Both the position numbers and the translations under genes were made by a program. Below the pieces are notes generated by a model. The model did not search any database. It was given only the letters and a program-made list of their open reading frames with translations, and was not told the DNA's origin. From JAIQFR01 sp041494445 (lineage in GTDB: Bacteria > Acidobacteriota > Polarisedimenticolia > Polarisedimenticolales > JAIQFR01): 7,271 nt of DNA. Every line of letters starts with the position of its first letter. Position 1 is the stretch's first letter. Shown piece after piece: positions 1 through 5,624 of the stretch. The stretch is from positions 1-7,271 of the forward strand of contig JBGQAU010000114.1 in assembly GCA_041494445.1 (NCBI GenBank), written 5' to 3'.

Positions 1-328
1 CGTAGTTGTGGATCGGGGCGTTGAAGGCGTCGGGAAGCCAAGGTCCCCTGACCTGCTCCAGCTCGAGCAGCGGGTCCACCTGGGGCTTGATCGGGTACAG
101 GATCGGGATGAAGCCGAAGTCGTCGCGCCGCTTCATCTCCAGGCCGAACAGATTGGGATCGGGCTTGAAGTCGGGCAGGTCCCTCGCCGCCGGCGTGATC
201 ATGGGCACGACCGGCTCGCTCACGTAGACCGGACCGCTCGGCGGCTCCATGGGCGGCTCTTCCTTGGCCATCGCGATTCCCGGGGTCAGAGCCAGCAGCA
301 AAGCGCCCAGGAGCAGCAGCCTCTTCAT
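1..328 (-). CDS. Small exported protein of unknown family (3' end outside window)
   Basis: Reading leftwards from an ATG at 328, the frame stays open to the window edge for 109 residues. It begins MKRLLLLGALLLALTPGIAMA, a typical Sec signal peptide with two basic residues, a leucine-rich core and an A-M-A cleavage site after residue 21. The mature part starts KEEPPMEPPS, is proline-rich, and continues with charged and aromatic residues (DFKPDPNLFG, DDFGFIPILYPIKP). I recognise no family. The gene starts 28 bp after the stop of the repeat protein on the same strand, so the two are probably co-transcribed. A purine-rich GGGGGAGG lies about 12 bases before this ATG. An in-frame ATG at 337 is only 3 bases from GGAGG and would add just M-T-S, so the exact start is uncertain. 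Export to the periplasm or outer surface is inferred from the signal peptide. Confidence 0.72.
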   Translation of the reverse strand, partial: MKRLLLLGALLLALTPGIAMAKEEPPMEPPSGPVYVSEPVVPMITPAARDLPDFKPDPNLFGLEMKRRDDFGFIPILYPIKPQVDPLLELEQVRGPWLPDAFNAPIHNY

Positions 329-356
329 GCTCGTCATCGTCCTCCCCCTCGTTTCC

Positions 357-2744
357 CTAGTCTCCGTCATCTTCTTCCTCTTCGTCGGACTCGGTCTTGG
401 GCGGGCCGGCAGCCGGCGAAGCGCTCGACAGCGCCGCCGCCGCCGCCCGAACGTACTTGTTCTCGGATTCCGCTGCTTCTTTCAAGAGGTCCTTGTCCAG
501 GGGCCTGAGAAGAGCCTCGGAGATCTCGACGTAGTCGACGTCGGCTGGATTCACCTTCACCAGATAGCCGCCCTCTACGGGCGCGCCGGAGCTGAAGGGC
601 TCGGCTCTCCTGGCCTTGTTCCCGCGGTAGGCCTTCTTGAAGAGGACCTCGTCTCCCTTTCGGACCGCGAGGCTCACGTTCTCCACGAGCACCTTGCCCT
701 TGGAGGGCGGCTCCGTCGCTGTGTCCCGTTCCTTGATGTATCGCCTCTCCTCCGTCCAGATCCGGCAATCCAGGTCCAGGTGGCCGTAGTGCTTCGCGAT
801 CGCGGGATCCAGGAGGATAAGTCGGACCCCCACGTTACGGGGATCGGCGACCTGCGCCGTGAGCTCGATGGTCCGGTCGAGCGCCGTCGCCCGGAGATCG
901 GGATCGGACGCCTCGTCCAGGATCTGCCGGAGCGTCCCGGGATCGGACAGCCGGCGAATGGCCCGCAGCCGAAGGTCTTTCTCCGGAGCGCCCAGCGCGA
1001 TCTCGCCGATGAGCCCCTGGTCCGTCAACAGGCCCACGGCCTGCTCCCGCACAGCAGGGGAGCGCGCCGAACGGGCGATGGCCGCGATGGCCTTCTCGTC
1101 CAGCTGCAAGAAGGCCGCTTTCCGAACGTCCGGGTCGGTGTCCGAGGACGCCACCTCGGCGAGGACCTTCGTGTCGGCGATCCTCTCCGCCGCGGCCTTC
1201 CGGATGACCCAGTCGGGATGGGTACGGGCGATCCCGGCCAGCTCGGAGGGGCTGGAGACGCGCTTGAGCGCCGTCATGCGCACTGCGGGACTCGGATCCT
1301 CCCGGCAGATCCGGTCCAGCATCGCCGTATCGGTCAGCCGCGCCACCGCGTAGAGGCGGACCTCCGGGTCGGCGTCCTTGAACGCCAGCGACCGGAACAG
1401 CTCCGGGTCGTCGGCCACCCCGGCCAGCGCGGCGACTCGCGGCGGTCCTGCCTTGTCTTCGAGAACGATGCGGCGGCGGATGCCGGCGTCGGAGAGGCGG
1501 GCCGTGGCTTCCTTCCGCACCCCGGCATCGGGGTCGGTCGTGGCGAGTTGCGCCAGAAGGGACTGATCCGTCAGCCTCGAGGCGGCTCGCGCGCGAACGC
1601 GGGCGTCCTTCTCCTCAAGGACGATCTCGCGGAGGGCACCCTGGTCGTCCAGCACGTCGACGGCCGCCCAGCGAAGATCCGGCGACGGGTCCGTGACCGC
1701 AAGGTTCCTGAGGACGGCGGAATCCGTGAGGCGTCCGATGGCCGCCGCCCGGATGTCCGTGGGGCCGCGGCCCGTCGCGATGCCCGAGAGCGGGGCTTGG
1801 TCCCTTACCCTTCGTATCGCCGCCAGCCTGATGTTCTTGTCGGCGTCGGTCAGTGCCAGATCCCGCAGGATGGCCGGGTCGGCGAGGTGCTCCACGGCGG
1901 CCAGCCGTATCGCGGGGTCCTTGTCCTGCGTGGCGAGCCTGGCCAGGAGATCCTTGTCCTTCATCCTCGAGAAAGCGAGATCCCGAGCCTTGGGGTCGCC
2001 GACCTTTCGGGCGATGGCCAGCAGGCGCCCCGAGTCCGTGATCAACGGGATCGCCACGTCCCTCATGTCCCCGTTCCGGTCCCTGAGCGCGACCTCCGCG
2101 AGATGGCCCGGATCCGAGATTTCCCTGAGGGCCCGGTACCGGACCATGCGGCTCGGGTCCTTGAGAGTGATCCGGGTGAGCAGGTCCTGGTCCGTGAGGC
2201 GGCCCACGGCTGCCTCGCGCACGTAGGGGTCGGGGTCGTCGACGGCAGCCTCGATCAGCAGCGTCTTGTCCTCGGTGCGCGACACCGCGGCCTTCCGGAG
2301 CAGCCAACTTTCGCTCCGGAAGAACTCCTCCAGGACATCCGGATCGGTGAGGCGCTCGACGGCCGCGGCCCTGACCTCCTCGCGGGGAGCGCCTCGAGCC
2401 ACCCGCCCGAGGAACTCCTGCCCTTCGATGCGGCCGACCGCCAGCAGTTGGACCCGCGCGCTCGAATCCTCCGCGGCGATGCGGCTCAGCGACGCGTCGT
2501 CGTGCATTCTCGACACCGCGCGGGCGCGGACCTCCGCGTCCCGATCCGCCAGCGCGACCTCGCGCAGGGCCTCGGCGTCCTCCAGGGCGTCCACCGCGCG
2601 CATCCGGACGAGGGGATCGGGGTCGGACAGGGCCGCCATGGTTTGCGGCGGGGGAGTGGGGGCCGGCCCCTGGGCCAGGACTGGAGCCGGCCGGGCGACG
2701 AGCAGCCCGACGAGGAGCCATCCGGCCGGAAGGATCGGCGCCAT
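357..2744 (-). CDS. Exported HEAT/LRV-type helical repeat protein with C-terminal domain and acidic tail
   Basis: A 795-residue protein. Residues 1-24 look like a Sec signal peptide (hydrophobic core WLLVGLLV, then A-P-V-L-A before Q25), followed by a Pro/Ala-rich linker to residue 40. Residues 41-631 hold about 23 tandem units of 26 residues with the pattern D-x-D-P-x-V-R-x-x-A-V-x-R-L-T-D-x-x-L-L-x-x-I-A-L. This is a two-helix solenoid, related to PBS-lyase-type HEAT repeats or to the leucine-rich repeat variant family, which has the same unit length. Residues 632-750 are a non-repeated, probably beta-rich domain. Residues 752-776 resemble one more isolated repeat, and the protein ends in a low-complexity tail (SDEEEEDDGD). 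Such solenoids usually bind proteins; the partner is unknown. The start at 2744 is chosen because it places the signal peptide at the N-terminus. AAGAAAGGA abuts this ATG, so ribosome-binding spacing is poor. The frame stays open further upstream (in-frame ATGs, for example M-E-D-T-V), but those residues look non-coding. Confidence 0.85.
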   Translation of the reverse strand: MAPILPAGWLLVGLLVARPAPVLAQGPAPTPPPQTMAALSDPDPLVRMRAVDALEDAEALREVALADRDAEVRARAVSRMHDDASLSRIAAEDSSARVQLLAVGRIEGQEFLGRVARGAPREEVRAAAVERLTDPDVLEEFFRSESWLLRKAAVSRTEDKTLLIEAAVDDPDPYVREAAVGRLTDQDLLTRITLKDPSRMVRYRALREISDPGHLAEVALRDRNGDMRDVAIPLITDSGRLLAIARKVGDPKARDLAFSRMKDKDLLARLATQDKDPAIRLAAVEHLADPAILRDLALTDADKNIRLAAIRRVRDQAPLSGIATGRGPTDIRAAAIGRLTDSAVLRNLAVTDPSPDLRWAAVDVLDDQGALREIVLEEKDARVRARAASRLTDQSLLAQLATTDPDAGVRKEATARLSDAGIRRRIVLEDKAGPPRVAALAGVADDPELFRSLAFKDADPEVRLYAVARLTDTAMLDRICREDPSPAVRMTALKRVSSPSELAGIARTHPDWVIRKAAAERIADTKVLAEVASSDTDPDVRKAAFLQLDEKAIAAIARSARSPAVREQAVGLLTDQGLIGEIALGAPEKDLRLRAIRRLSDPGTLRQILDEASDPDLRATALDRTIELTAQVADPRNVGVRLILLDPAIAKHYGHLDLDCRIWTEERRYIKERDTATEPPSKGKVLVENVSLAVRKGDEVLFKKAYRGNKARRAEPFSSGAPVEGGYLVKVNPADVDYVEISEALLRPLDKDLLKEAAESENKYVRAAAAALSSASPAAGPPKTESDEEEEDDGD
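852..2624 (-). repeat. Tandem 78-bp coding repeats (about 23 units of 26 residues)
   Basis: The central part of the repeat protein is a regular series of 26-residue units, visible as recurring D-P-D-P-x-V-R and R-L-T-D-x-x-L-L signatures. Nearly all units can be cut at exactly 26 residues; the fifth is 25, the twentieth 24 and the twenty-first 27. The DNA copies are divergent, so this is an old protein-level repeat and not a recent tandem duplication. The even period and near-absence of insertions imply a continuous superhelix. Confidence 0.85.
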
Positions 2745-3174
2745 TCCTTTCTTACAAGAAACCCCTGACGGGCAATCACGCAGGTCCCGCCTCACCGTGT
2801 CCTCCATCTTGCGGGTACACCCTACCGCCCCTGCCGAACCGCGTCCTCGCGAGCGCAGGACGGCATGGCAGCCATGGCGGACAAACATACGGCGAACCCG
2901 TGGAAATAGCGCGAATTCCGCAAACAAAAGCTTGTGCCCCCCCGCTCTCCAGCGACTCGCACAGCCGGCGCGGACAGGTCGTAACCCAAGTGCGGTCACA
3001 ACTTAGCACCAAGCGCCGCCTCCCGCACGACGTCCCTCGATCCTCCCGGCTCGTTGCCCGCCGTTGACCGGGCGATCGGAATCGATCCCGGCCGGGGTAT
3101 CCTGGGGATGGTGGCTCCGGGCTCGCTGCCGGCGCTGGCCGTGCTGCTCGCCACCCTCGGATCCTGACCGGACG
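2745..3174. other. Non-coding gap between divergent genes
   Basis: About 430 bp with no convincing gene on either strand. Open frames here are short, biased to Arg/Pro/Ser and without recognisable motifs. It must contain the leftward promoter for the repeat-protein unit and probably the rightward promoter for the phosphatase. The stretch 2880-2945 is clearly richer in A+T than its surroundings and is the likeliest regulatory core, but I see no good -35/-10 pair there. A TTGACC hexamer at 3064-3069 (rightward) has no -10 at normal spacing, and TATCCT at 3098-3103 has no good -35. A perfect 6+1+6 inverted repeat (CATGGC-A-GCCATG) lies at 2864-2876. No terminator or structured RNA was recognised. 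Confidence 0.6.
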
Positions 3175-3666
3175 TTGAAGACGCTGCTGCTCCTCCGCCA
3201 CGCGAAGTCGAGCTGGGACGACCCCGGGCTCGACGACCACGACCGCCCGCTCAACAAGCGCGGCCGGCGCGACGCGCCGCGCATGGGCCGCCTGGTTCGC
3301 GACGAGGAGATCGTCCCGGACGTCATCCTCTGCTCGACCGCCGAGCGCGCCCGGGAAACCGCCGAGGCGGTCGCGGAGGCGTCGGGCTTCTCCGGGGAGA
3401 CGCGATTCCTCCACGCCCTCTACCTCGCCGGCCCCGGCGAGATCCTCGCGTCGCTCCGCCGGGTCGGGCCCGAAGTCGAGACCGCCATGGTCGTAGGGCA
3501 CAACCCGGGCATCGAGGAGCTGCTCTTTGGCCTGACGGGCGTCGGGGAGGGCCTGTCGACCGCGGCGCTCGCGAGGGTCTCGCTTCCGGTCCCGCGCTTC
3601 AGGGACCTCCGTGCGGGCGTGCGGGGCAAACTGGTCGGTCTCTGGCGGCCGAAGGACCTCGACTGA
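3175..3666 (+). CDS. sixA: SixA-like phosphohistidine phosphatase (histidine phosphatase superfamily)
   Basis: A 163-residue protein starting at TTG, MKTLLLLRHAKSSW. It carries the phosphoglycerate-mutase-like R-H-A motif, with H9 as the predicted phosphate-accepting histidine next to R8. The block D-R-P-L-N-K-R-G-R-R-D-A-P follows (residues 23-35), then S-T-A-E-R-A-R-E-T (54-62) with the conserved R58, and V-G-H-N-P-G-I-E-E-L with the second active-site histidine H109. Length and motif order fit the SixA family, which in E. coli dephosphorylates phosphohistidine proteins; the substrate here is unknown. The TTG start is chosen because family members begin right at the first beta strand. The frame runs upstream to 3064, but those 37 residues (W-, C- and R-rich) look non-coding. 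There is no clear Shine-Dalgarno before the TTG. The PilZ gene follows 72 bp downstream in the same direction. Confidence 0.88.
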   Translation: MKTLLLLRHAKSSWDDPGLDDHDRPLNKRGRRDAPRMGRLVRDEEIVPDVILCSTAERARETAEAVAEASGFSGETRFLHALYLAGPGEILASLRRVGPEVETAMVVGHNPGIEELLFGLTGVGEGLSTAALARVSLPVPRFRDLRAGVRGKLVGLWRPKDLD

Positions 3667-3675
3667 TCCGATCGC

Positions 3676-3704
3676 TGGAAAGCGTCGCCCCGGAGCACTA
3701 GATT
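3676..3704 (+). promoter_or_regulatory. Possible sigma70-type promoter for the PilZ gene
   Basis: TGGAAA at 3676-3681 (4 of 6 matches to TTGACA) and TAGATT at 3699-3704 are 17 bases apart. They lie in the short gap after the phosphatase gene and would start transcription about 28 bases before the PilZ start codon. The match is by eye only; in GC-rich DNA such a pair has some weight but is not proof. Confidence 0.35.
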
Positions 3705-3738
3705 CTGCCTTCCTCGGTCCGAGCCAGGGGGAGATCCG

Positions 3739-4119
3739 ATGCGGCCGCCCGCCAACCGGCGACATCACAACCGTCACGTGCTTCCACCCGACGCGGCCGC
3801 GTGGGCGGAGTTCGGGTACCCCGACCCGAGCGGCCATCCGTGCACGATGCGTCTCCGGGACGTGAGCGCGTCGGGGCTCTCCATCGTCCTCGCCCACGAG
3901 CTGCCCGGGCTCGAGCCGGGGAGCCGTCTCGACGGCGCGACCGTGCGGATCGGGGCGCGGGCGTTCCGCGCGGACCTCCTCGTCATGCACGTCACGCCCG
4001 GGCCGTGGGAGGGGGCGGTGTGCGGAGCGCTGCTCTACCCCGCGGAGGACGACGACCTCCTGATGCTGCGCGAGGTGATCGACGATCTCGAGGTGTGCTC
4101 CGCGGCGGGCCGCTCCTAG
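3739..4119 (+). CDS. Small PilZ-domain protein (putative cyclic-di-GMP receptor)
   Basis: A 126-residue protein with both halves of the PilZ cyclic-di-GMP binding signature. The N-terminal arginine motif is R8-H-H-N-R12 (RxxxR), and the D/N-x-S-x-x-G motif is D41-V-S-A-S-G46. The rest fits a small single-domain PilZ barrel: a strand with G-L-S-I-V, an E-P-G-S-R-L turn, and later strands R-A-F-R-A-D-L-L-V and G-A-V-C-G-A-L-L. A short acidic helix closes it (L-L-M-L-R-E-V-I-D-D-L). No other domain or membrane segment is present, so it is probably a cytosolic adaptor that relays cyclic-di-GMP levels to an unknown partner. The start is supported by GGGGGAG at 3727-3733, five bases before the ATG. 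The upstream neighbour encodes a phosphohistidine phosphatase, another signalling protein. The stop codon interlocks with that of the convergent inhibitor gene. Confidence 0.85.
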   Translation: MRPPANRRHHNRHVLPPDAAAWAEFGYPDPSGHPCTMRLRDVSASGLSIVLAHELPGLEPGSRLDGATVRIGARAFRADLLVMHVTPGPWEGAVCGALLYPAEDDDLLMLREVIDDLEVCSAAGRS

Positions 4120-4427
4120 CCCAGCGCCGTCCGCTCCCGCGCTCGTGAGACCAGCCAATCGATCAGCGGCTCGATCGCCGGGGACAAGTCCTCCTCGGCG
4201 ATCTCGACGGTGTGCTCGCGACCTTCCGTCTCCACGGTGAGACGGTACGCGAACCGGTCGGGGCCGGTCGCTCCGGCGTGGGTGTGCGCCGGGAGCGCCA
4301 GGACCCCCGACTCCTCCACGAGGCGGGCGAGATGCCGTGCCCCCTCCTCGGGGAGCCGGGCCGAGTCCATCTCCGCCGCGAGCCGCATTCCCGCGACGCC
4401 CCCCGACCTCACGAGGCGGACCTTCAT
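4116..4427 (-). CDS. Emfourin-like inhibitor of protealysin-type metalloprotease
   Basis: A 103-residue protein starting MKVRLVRSGGVAGMRLAAEM. The N-terminal basic strand followed by S-G-G-x-A-G-(M/I) is the signature I know from emfourin, the protein inhibitor encoded in the protealysin operon of Serratia. The remainder fits as well: a helix (G-A-R-H-L-A-R-L-V-E-E-S-G), an A-G-A-T-G-P-D-R-F-A-Y-R-L-T-V block around residues 51-65, an acidic strand H-T-V-E-I-A-E-E-D-L, and the final helix P-L-I-D-W-L-V-S-R-A. It lacks a signal peptide, like the protease it follows. Its ATG (4427-4425) overlaps the protease stop TGA (4426-4424) as ATGA, which implies translational coupling and balanced production of enzyme and inhibitor. 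Inhibition of the neighbouring protease is inferred from family and gene order. Its stop lies within the CTAG shared with the PilZ gene. Confidence 0.85.
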   Translation of the reverse strand: MKVRLVRSGGVAGMRLAAEMDSARLPEEGARHLARLVEESGVLALPAHTHAGATGPDRFAYRLTVETEGREHTVEIAEEDLSPAIEPLIDWLVSRARERTALG

Positions 4428-5482
4428 CGCGCCCGCCGTGCGGGCGTAAGGCCGACCGCGGCCCATCCCTCGCGCACCGCCGCGGCCTCGGCGCTCTTCG
4501 GACCGCAGAGCTCCGCGGCGACGGCGAGCGTGGCGGCCGCGGCGTCGCGGAAGCCCGAGTCCCGGCGGAGCCGGTCGCGAAGCGCGATGTACCAGATCCT
4601 GCCGGCCGGCTCCCAAGCGAAGCCCCCGATTCTCGCCGAGGCTTCGTAGAAGGCGCGGTTCGGGATCCCCGAGTTGAGGTGGACGCCGCCGTTGTCGTCC
4701 CAGGTCTCGACATAGTCGCGCATGTGCGACGGCTGCGGGTCCTTCCCGAGAACCGGGTCGTCGTAAGCGGTCCCCGGCGCCTTCATCGACCGGATACCCG
4801 CTCCCTTGACTTTCGGAAAGAAGAGCCCCTTCCCGACGATCCAGTCCGAGTCGCCGGCCTTCTCCTTCCGCTTGCGCTGCCGGACCAGGATGCCGAGCAC
4901 GTCGGAGAAGTGCTCGGAGAGGGCGCCGGACTCGCCGTGGTAGGCGAAGCCCGCCTCGAACTGGGACACGCCGTGCGAGAGCTCGTGCCCGATGACGTCG
5001 AGGGAACGGGTGAACCGGCGGAAGACCTGGCCGTCCCCGTCGCCGTACACCATCTGCCGGCCGTTCCAGAAGGCGTTGTCGTACCCCTGCCCGAAGTGGA
5101 CCGTGGAGTCGAGCCGCATGCCCCGGTCGTCGATGGAATTCCGGCCGTACGCCTCGGCGAACAGGTCCCATGTCGCCCCCGCGCCGTCGTAGGCTTCGTT
5201 GACGGCCGGGTCCTTCGAGCGCGGGTCTCCCTCGGCACGCACCAGCCGCCCCGGGAGCGCGCTCCCCCCGCCGGCGTCGTAGACGGTCCGCCGCTTGGCA
5301 CCGGCGGGCGTCGCGACCGCCGCAGCGATGGCTCCCAGAGCCCTCCGCTCCCCGCGGAACTGCTCCGAGACCTCGAGGGCGCGCCACGCCCATGCCTGCT
5401 GTTCCCGGTTTCCGCGCCGGGCGATCTCTCGGAGGATGTAGGGAGGGAGAAAACAGTGGACCCGCGCTCGCTCGAGGCTCAT
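4424..5482 (-). CDS. Protealysin-like M4 (thermolysin family) zinc metalloprotease
   Basis: A 352-residue protein. It starts MSLERARVHCFLPPYILREI, without a signal peptide; C10-F-L-P-P-Y matches the short propeptide motif of protealysin-type M4 enzymes, which are made as cytosolic precursors. The catalytic domain has the family landmarks in order. These are N-A-F-W-N-G-R-Q-M-V-Y-G-D-G-D-G (136-151), the zinc site H166-E-L-S-H170 with E167 as general base, and Y181-x-G-E-S-G-A-L-S-E190 where E190 is the third zinc ligand. Then come S-D-V-L-G, and N-G-G-V-H268-L-N-S-G-I-P-N with the transition-state histidine. All key residues are intact. The start at 5482 is supported by GGAGG at 5492-5488, five bases upstream; the frame extends further but only as antisense of sppA. 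The inhibitor gene overlaps the 3' end. In known relatives these proteases cleave intracellular or host proteins such as actin; the target here is unknown. Confidence 0.93.
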   Translation of the reverse strand: MSLERARVHCFLPPYILREIARRGNREQQAWAWRALEVSEQFRGERRALGAIAAAVATPAGAKRRTVYDAGGGSALPGRLVRAEGDPRSKDPAVNEAYDGAGATWDLFAEAYGRNSIDDRGMRLDSTVHFGQGYDNAFWNGRQMVYGDGDGQVFRRFTRSLDVIGHELSHGVSQFEAGFAYHGESGALSEHFSDVLGILVRQRKRKEKAGDSDWIVGKGLFFPKVKGAGIRSMKAPGTAYDDPVLGKDPQPSHMRDYVETWDDNGGVHLNSGIPNRAFYEASARIGGFAWEPAGRIWYIALRDRLRRDSGFRDAAAATLAVAAELCGPKSAEAAAVREGWAAVGLTPARRAR

Positions 5483-5487
5483 GTCGG

Positions 5488-5492
5488 CCTCC
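5488..5492 (-). promoter_or_regulatory. Shine-Dalgarno site of the metalloprotease
   Basis: GGAGG on the minus strand, five bases from the ATG at 5482. It fixes the start that gives the short protealysin-type propeptide and rules out the longer frame extending to about 6028. Confidence 0.75.
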
Positions 5493-5520
5493 GTCCCGGG
5501 AACGGCCGGTTCGCGTCGGG

Positions 5521-5549
5521 AGTATAGACCCTGGCGCCCACCGTGAACT
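5521..5549 (-). promoter_or_regulatory. Candidate leftward promoter of the protease-inhibitor operon
   Basis: TATACT (minus strand, 5526-5521) matches the -10 consensus at five of six positions and stands out in GC-rich DNA. It would start transcription about 30 bases before the protease ATG. The -35 is weak: AGTTCA at 5549-5544 gives a 17-base spacer but only two matches, so an activator or a different sigma factor is possible. Confidence 0.42.
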
Positions 5550-5572
5550 CTCGTTCGCGGGGCGCGTAGAAT
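5543..5572 (+). promoter_or_regulatory. Candidate rightward promoter of sppA
   Basis: GTGAAC (5543-5548) and TAGAAT (5567-5572) are separated by 18 bases. TAGAAT has four or five consensus positions depending on the model, and GTGAAC matches the TGA core of the -35. Transcription would begin about 45 bases before the sppA ATG. The -35 overlaps the -35 region of the leftward promoter. Confidence 0.38.
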
Positions 5573-5613
5573 CCGTCGTGGAAGGCCGATGGACGAGCCG
5601 TCCGGGGGACGGC

Positions 5614-5619
5614 GGAGGG
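5614..5619 (+). promoter_or_regulatory. Shine-Dalgarno site of sppA
   Basis: GGAGGG five bases before the ATG at 5625. A second ATG at 5620 directly abuts this site and is out of frame with the protease-like product, so 5625 is the start. Confidence 0.75.
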
Positions 5620-5624
5620 ATGTC

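Noticed and set aside
852..2624. The 78-bp periodicity as a CRISPR array or satellite repeat
   Set aside because: The DNA units are divergent and keep frame; the regularity is in the protein, with no conserved direct repeats and spacers.
1615..2721. A 368-codon frame on the minus strand in another register of the repeat gene
   Set aside because: Its product is almost entirely G, R, P and A, a frame-shifted shadow in GC-rich DNA.
249..2768. An 839-codon open frame on the plus strand opposite the repeat protein
   Set aside because: It is the antisense of the repeat gene. The minus-strand reading gives a signal peptide and a regular 26-residue repeat, while the plus reading gives only R/G/V/P-rich sequence that mirrors the repeats. 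High GC and repeat regularity keep the frame open.
3673..3684. Small hairpin CGCT-GGAA-AGCG after the phosphatase gene as a terminator
   Set aside because: The stem is only four pairs and no run of T follows, so it does not qualify.
2776..4713. A 645-codon minus-strand frame across the phosphatase and PilZ genes
   Set aside because: The plus-strand genes carry intact catalytic and binding motifs; this frame has none and also overlaps the protease-inhibitor operon.
4337..5527. A 396-codon plus-strand frame opposite the protease
   Set aside because: The minus strand encodes an M4 protease with every zinc and catalytic residue, so this is its antisense shadow.
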